Assembly: GCA_025055285.1 (NCBI GenBank)
Contig: JANWXM010000011.1
Coordinates: forward strand, 51,131-115,130
DNA from: Saprospiraceae bacterium
GTDB taxonomy: Bacteria; Bacteroidota; Bacteroidia; Chitinophagales; Saprospiraceae
Length of the DNA stretch: 64,000 nt
Reading direction: 5' to 3'
The position numbers were made by a program, and so were the translations under genes. Below the pieces are notes generated by a model. It saw only the letters and a list, made by a program, of their open reading frames with translations, was not told the DNA's origin and made no database searches. Shown piece after piece: positions 58,947 through 64,000 of the stretch. Every line of letters begins with the position of its first letter. Position 1 is the stretch's first letter.

Positions 58947-59744
58947 ATGGGTTTGCTCAATTCAGACGGTCTCTGGTGTGGCGCTGTGCTCCTATGTGCG
59001 GCAGGGTTAGTTGCCTGCAAAGATCCTTCTGCCTTGCCGGAACAGCCTCGTACACAGCCCGAAGCGCAACACGCGTATTTCCCGCTTCAGGTTGGGAAGT
59101 ACACAGAGTATCGAGTGGATAGTGTTGTTTTTGACCTTGGTGCGGGCGGCCAGATCTTGCGCGACACAGCAAGGCTTCAAGTTCGTGAGGAGGTGGTAGA
59201 CACCTTTCGCGACGAGACCGGAGTACTTTGGTATCGAATAGAGCGTTACGAGCGTGCCTCCGATACGACGCGGTGGACGCTGCGCCGAGTTTGGGCGGCA
59301 ACACGCACGCTTACGCAGGCCATTCGACAAGAAGAAAATCTTCGCTTTTTGCGCCTCGTATTTCCTTTGATGCCGCGTATGCGTTGGGACGGCAATCGCT
59401 GGATTGACCCCACGACCGAAGTAATAGTTGCCGGCGAACGCCTCAGGCCTTTTTCCAGATGGCAATATCGGGCAGACTCCATCGATGTAGGGAGCCAAGT
59501 GGGGCCCTTTCGCTTCGATTCAGTCGTTGTAGTCACTGAAGTAGATTACACCAATGCCATTGAGCGACGCTTCTCTAGGGCTTGGTACGCTCGCCACGTC
59601 GGGCTCATTCGGCGCGAGCAGTGGATCTTGGACTCTCAATACTGTAATCAGGTGCCTCCACCAGCCGATTGCCTGACTCGCCCTTGGGAACTCAAAGGCC
59701 AAAAAGGCTATATCCTCCGTCAGACCCTCGTGCGCTACAATTGA
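58947..59744 (+). CDS. Hypothetical lipoprotein
   Basis: 265 aa; 'CGAVLLCAAGLVACKDPS' lipobox-like N-terminus. Confidence 0.7.
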   Translation: MGLLNSDGLWCGAVLLCAAGLVACKDPSALPEQPRTQPEAQHAYFPLQVGKYTEYRVDSVVFDLGAGGQILRDTARLQVREEVVDTFRDETGVLWYRIERYERASDTTRWTLRRVWAATRTLTQAIRQEENLRFLRLVFPLMPRMRWDGNRWIDPTTEVIVAGERLRPFSRWQYRADSIDVGSQVGPFRFDSVVVVTEVDYTNAIERRFSRAWYARHVGLIRREQWILDSQYCNQVPPPADCLTRPWELKGQKGYILRQTLVRYN

Positions 59745-59749
59745 TGCCC

Positions 59750-60265
59750 ATGAACTACATCCAAATAGGCTTTACGCGTAAAACGCACGGCATTCGCGGC
59801 GAAGTAAAGGCTTTCATCGAAGAGCCTTTTGAAGACCTTTTCTTTGAGGTCGAGCGAATTTTTCTAGAAATAAAGGGTATTAAGCAGCCTTTTTTTATCA
59901 AGAATATTCGAGGCAGTGGCGAACTCATTGTCAGCTTCGAAGATATCAATACGCGAGAAGAAGCCTTGCGTCTACAATCGCGAGGTATCTTCTTACCTGA
60001 AAATGAAGTACCGGCGGAACTTTTGCAGGCGCTTCAGGTAGTCAATTTTTATGGCCAGTTAGTGGGCTATACGCTTATAGACCAAACGCTTGGCACAGTG
60101 GGGGTTGTGCAAGACATTATCCAAATGCCTCAGCAGGAAATGGCCGTTGTCCCGTATCAAGGGCGAGAAGTGCTTGTCCCTTTGGTCGAAGCCTTTATCT
60201 TATCTATTGATGAGAAGCGCAGGCATCTGCTCATGAATTTGCCGGAGGGCTTGCTGGAACTCTAA
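59750..60265 (+). CDS. rimM: Ribosome maturation factor RimM
   Basis: 'MNYIQIGFTRKTHGIRGEVKAFIEEPFED', 'EVLVPLVEAFILSIDEKRRHLLMNLPEGLLEL'. Confidence 0.93.
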   Translation: MNYIQIGFTRKTHGIRGEVKAFIEEPFEDLFFEVERIFLEIKGIKQPFFIKNIRGSGELIVSFEDINTREEALRLQSRGIFLPENEVPAELLQALQVVNFYGQLVGYTLIDQTLGTVGVVQDIIQMPQQEMAVVPYQGREVLVPLVEAFILSIDEKRRHLLMNLPEGLLEL

Positions 60266-60965
60266 GAGGAAGCCAACAATACACTACGGCCGCTCCAAAC
60301 AACATAAATACTGTTGCCAAATAAGGCTCAGCCCAAGCAACTGAAAATTGTGTTAAAAACCACATGACCACCACTAGCCCTGATATTAGCCCTAAGAGGT
60401 GTTCCGCCATTCCTCCGCGCGACCACAGGAACGGCATCACGCCTGCAAAATAGATAGTTACTGCTGCCCACTTTATCTGCGCGAAAAAGTGCAAGCGGGC
60501 ATAATCGGTGCCGCTAGGTTCAGCCACCTGTGACTCAAGTGATAATAAAACATCTTGAGTGATACTGTTTTCCACCAAATCAGCCAGCCCTGCCACGAGC
60601 CCTGGGATAACCAAATAAAAATAAGAGCGCTGCCGTGAGAATCGAGCCACTTGGATGGCCAAAACGCTCATAAATAGGGCATATATTACGGCGAAGATGT
60701 TGTCTTGATAGGTAGCTTTCAATAGGACCTGAATTCGCTGCGCGCGCTCTGGCTTCGCACCTAGCACAATTTCCATGGTCTTGGCAGAGGGAGCCCATTG
60801 CATTGCCGCTATTGGCTGCCAAAACGGCGACGGTGTCTCGAACGGTACTCTCCGAAGTGCTTCGTCCATGGCTATCGCCACGAAGAGCGCACCCATGCCC
60901 ATCAGCCCAGCCCCCAAGAAAGGCCGGTGCAGAAGAAATTTCCTGAATACATCGCTCAATCGCAC
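60231..60965 (-). CDS. Hypothetical membrane protein
   Basis: 244-aa ORF with several TM-like segments; overlaps the rimM end by 35 bp (convergent). Confidence 0.6.
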   Translation of the reverse strand: MRLSDVFRKFLLHRPFLGAGLMGMGALFVAIAMDEALRRVPFETPSPFWQPIAAMQWAPSAKTMEIVLGAKPERAQRIQVLLKATYQDNIFAVIYALFMSVLAIQVARFSRQRSYFYLVIPGLVAGLADLVENSITQDVLLSLESQVAEPSGTDYARLHFFAQIKWAAVTIYFAGVMPFLWSRGGMAEHLLGLISGLVVVMWFLTQFSVAWAEPYLATVFMLFGAAVVYCWLPLRVPASPPANS

Positions 60966-61046
60966 GCTCCAAAAATTTGAGGGCTCTCCAATCCTTCCAG
61001 GTCACTTGCGTAGAAATTCTCGAAGAGCAAATGGTTTAACGACTTT

Positions 61047-61349
61047 CTACCGCTTGTCCACCACCTGCGTCTTTAGTATGTTGCGCTGCCGGTCTAACAT
61101 CTGAACTAAATACATACCCTTGGGTAAATCACCTACGGGCAAAGTGGCACCTCTCGTATATTCAAATTCTCTGACTTTCTTACCTACTAGATTGAATACC
61201 AGTACAAAACCTACGCTCTCACTTGGGTCATTGATGGCTAGATATTCTACTACCGGGTTGGGATAAACAGACACATCTCCTCTTCCTATATTCTGAGATA
61301 CAGCCGAGGCAGTAAACCAAGTCACAAAAAGGAGCAGTGGTAAGACATG
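61047..61349 (-). CDS. Mini-protein: signal peptide plus T9SS type A sorting domain only
   Basis: Internal start MKHVLPLLLFVTWFTASAVSQ then 'VSVYPNPVVEYLAINDPSESVGFVLVFNLVGKKVREFEYTRGATLPVGDLPKGMYLVQMLDRQRNILKTQVVDKR'. Confidence 0.8.
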   Translation of the reverse strand, partial: HVLPLLLFVTWFTASAVSQNIGRGDVSVYPNPVVEYLAINDPSESVGFVLVFNLVGKKVREFEYTRGATLPVGDLPKGMYLVQMLDRQRNILKTQVVDKR

Positions 61350-62075
61350 CTTCATGGGTAAGGGTGATTTTTGCTTTAAAGGTATGTGGAGAAAACCGTG
61401 CCGTTGCACGGAAGGTTCCTAGTTTTAGAAAAAATTAACGTTTATCCAACAGTAATCTGTCTATAAATGCTCAAACTAGCACATAGGTTACCTCGGTATG
61501 GGCATTTTTTTTAAAATTTTTGACAAGACCCCTAAATTTTTGCACAATAGAGGTGCAATAAAGGTTTTCTGGTCTCTTAGAAACAAGTGCGCAAAAGCAT
61601 ATACCTCTGCTACAAGGGTCAGTCGTCGCTTTTCATCGCTTAAAAGCGCGCTCCAGGACGCGAGCACGAGAATGGATTCCCGCTGAGCAAGTTGCAAGGC
61701 CAGAGGGAATGCCTCCGTTTCCCTTTTGTAACCTTTTGAAGAACTCAGACTAATTCTACGTCCAAATTCAAATGAAAGGTTCTTCCACGTCCAAGCTGTT
61801 CGGCAGAACCTCTACCAGACGTCCTATCCTTCCAAAAAACGCTTACTTCGGTGCTGAGTATTGCTCTTGATTATCAATATGATAAATGTGTCATGGATAA
61901 AGCGCTGCTCGTTTTATCTAATGAGTTAGGCACTTAGGAGAGAAGGCGCTTGTTGAGACGGAGCAAAGAGACTTTTATCGAACGACATTTGGCCTTTTCT
62001 GTATAGAGTCGACTGTTGATTTGCCTATCCTCGCCCAGGCATGATTGAAAACGTCGGTAGCAATCCTTATTGAGC

Positions 62076-63179
62076 TCACGAAAGAAGTGCGATGAATTCG
62101 TCAAAGAGGTAGCGCGCATCGTGGGGACCTGGACTAGCCTCTGGATGATACTGCACGGAAAAGGCCGGATAATTTTTGAGGCGAAGGCCCTCTATGGTTT
62201 GGTCATTTAGGTTAATGTGCGTAGGCTCTACAATAGAGGGCGAGTCGTAAATTGCTTGCTCCAACACACCAAAGCCATGGTTTTGGCTGGTAATTTCGCC
62301 GCGTCCAGTGCGCAAGTTTTTGACGGGGTGGTTGATTCCTCGGTGGCCATGATGCAGTTTGTACGTGGGCAGCCCCACGGCAAGAGCCAAGAGTTGTTGG
62401 CCCAAACAGATGCCGAACAGCGGTTTGCCGTCGTCGAGCATTTGTCGAGTTAACGCCACTGCGTAATCCATTGCGGCGGGGTCGCCCGGGCCGTTAGATA
62501 GGAAATAGCCGTCAGGGTTCCATGCCTTCACCTCTTCGAAAGGAGTGCGGGCGGGAAAAACCTTTAGATAACACCCGCGTTCAGCCAGGCAGCGCAGGAT
62601 GCTGCGCTTGATGCCAAAATCCATCACAGCTACCCGATAGCGTGCTTCTGGGTCACCCCAGAAATAGGGCTCGGCTGTCGTCACTTGGCTGGATAATTCT
62701 AGTCCTGCCATAGGGGGTGTGGCCTCTAAGCGACGCCTTAGTTCAGCTAAGTCATCTATTTCCGAAGAAACTATTGCATTCATGGCTCCACGCGTGCGGA
62801 TATGCTGAACTAATGCGCGCGTGTCTAAATCTTGAATAACCACTAATCCTTCTGCCTCGGCGTAGTCTTGCAAACTTTGCTCAGCCCGCCGTCGGCTGTA
62901 GGTAACACTAAAATTTCGGCACACTAGACCAGCAATCTTGATTCCATCGCTTTCTACCTCGTCTTTGCGCGTGCCGTAGTTGCCAATGTGGACATTCGTC
63001 ATGGCGAGAATCTGACCGTAATAAGAAGGGTCAGTAAAAATTTCTTGGTATCCCGTCATGCCAGTGTTGAAGCAGATTTCACCCGTAACGGTGCCAATCT
63101 TTCCTGCCGCACGGCCTTTGAACAGGGTTCCGTCTTCTAACAAAAGTAGCGCTTGCGCCATTTGTTTTTTAGACGGCAA
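62076..63179 (-). CDS. carA: Carbamoyl-phosphate synthase small chain
   Basis: '[25 protein letters not shown]', '[15 protein letters not shown]', '[14 protein letters not shown]', '[21 protein letters not shown]'. Confidence 0.96.
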   Translation of the reverse strand: MPSKKQMAQALLLLEDGTLFKGRAAGKIGTVTGEICFNTGMTGYQEIFTDPSYYGQILAMTNVHIGNYGTRKDEVESDGIKIAGLVCRNFSVTYSRRRAEQSLQDYAEAEGLVVIQDLDTRALVQHIRTRGAMNAIVSSEIDDLAELRRRLEATPPMAGLELSSQVTTAEPYFWGDPEARYRVAVMDFGIKRSILRCLAERGCYLKVFPARTPFEEVKAWNPDGYFLSNGPGDPAAMDYAVALTRQMLDDGKPLFGICLGQQLLALAVGLPTYKLHHGHRGINHPVKNLRTGRGEITSQNHGFGVLEQAIYDSPSIVEPTHINLNDQTIEGLRLKNYPAFSVQYHPEASPGPHDARYLFDEFIALLS

Positions 63180-63239
63180 AGGTCTATAAAATTGATGATT
63201 CTGCCAAAAAATTTTCTGCCTTGCACAGCATCAATTGCA

Positions 63240-63460
63240 GCACCGACGCGACCTTTTGCCTTCGCTACCCACCTCCTCGAACAAGGCGCCGACCTACGGT
63301 ACATCCAGGAACTCCTCGGACACGCCAGCCCCGAAACCACCCAAATCTACACCCACATCACCCACAACGGATGGAAAAAAAATCCAAAGCCCATTCGACC
63401 GACGCTGCACCAAGAATATGCAAACCACTGAAAATCAAACAAATGTCACAATATCTCCAC
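63240..63460 (+). pseudogene. Tyrosine recombinase (integrase) C-terminal remnant, frameshifted
   Basis: '[42 protein letters not shown]' followed in +1 frame after an A8 run (63375-63382) by 'IQSPFDRR'; catalytic upstream half absent. Confidence 0.8.
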
Positions 63461-64000
63461 CATCTCTCGCGCGTTAGTATCAACCCGGCAAAAAAAAAAA
63501 TTTGAAAAAAAATCGCTGGAAAGCTTGACAACTAAAAAAAAAACGCTTAGCTTCGTGCCAACAAACCACTCGTAAAAGAAAACGTTCACTTCTTTCCAAT
63601 TGAATTATGTACTCATTTTACCTCCCACCGTTCAAATGGCCCTGAGTTTGCCCCCTTGCGTTCCGCGCCATGCGCAAGAGGGGCTAAGCAGTGCGCATAG
63701 TTGCTTATACGCAACCCACGACTAAGTAAAATGGCGCAAAGCATATCCTGTTTAGCCGTTTGTTGCGGTTAAGCAGAGTTGGGCGAAACTGTAAACGTCA
63801 AAAGAGACGTAACGGCGCACCGAGAGGAAAGTATTGCCGGCTTACGGCAAGCACAACGTGCAGACAAATTTTGCCCTCTGATAGGTGTTTCGTGCAGAAC
63901 TGGAGAGGAATACAGCGTAACCCGGCGGGGATTTCACCAGGAACCGACCGCCTTCGAATGTGGGTACTTGGTCCGGGATGCCGAAAACGGGAATGAGAGT

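Overview
64 kb chromosomal window from a Bacteroidetes-type genome (T9SS sorting domains, SprF/PorP, TAnnTTTG-type promoters). Most of it is housekeeping: tig-clpP-clpX, RelA/SpoT, lspA, birA, rsfS-ftsH-PBP1A, prfB, ndk, hppD, an E2 acyltransferase, malQ, rimM, carA, tRNA-Leu(UAG) and tRNA-Gly(CCC). The standout locus is the first 10 kb: a 3074-aa secreted repeat protein with a type B T9SS C-terminus, followed on the same strand by a PorP/SprF-family gene. Its core is 22 tandem 80-aa (240-bp) four-cysteine repeats with no length variation (3231..8510), and a perfect 15-bp hairpin separates the two genes. Other points of interest are the prfB +1 frameshift site, an operator-like repeat cluster before an S24-type repressor, three back-to-back stem-loops upstream of a Crp/Fnr gene, a ~260-bp overlap between EamA and cytochrome oxidase subunit III reading frames, two orphan T9SS-CTD mini-proteins, a frameshifted integrase remnant and a possible group II intron 5' end at the right edge. 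No CRISPR array, prophage or complete defence system was recognised. All family calls are by eye from the translations; no database search was run.
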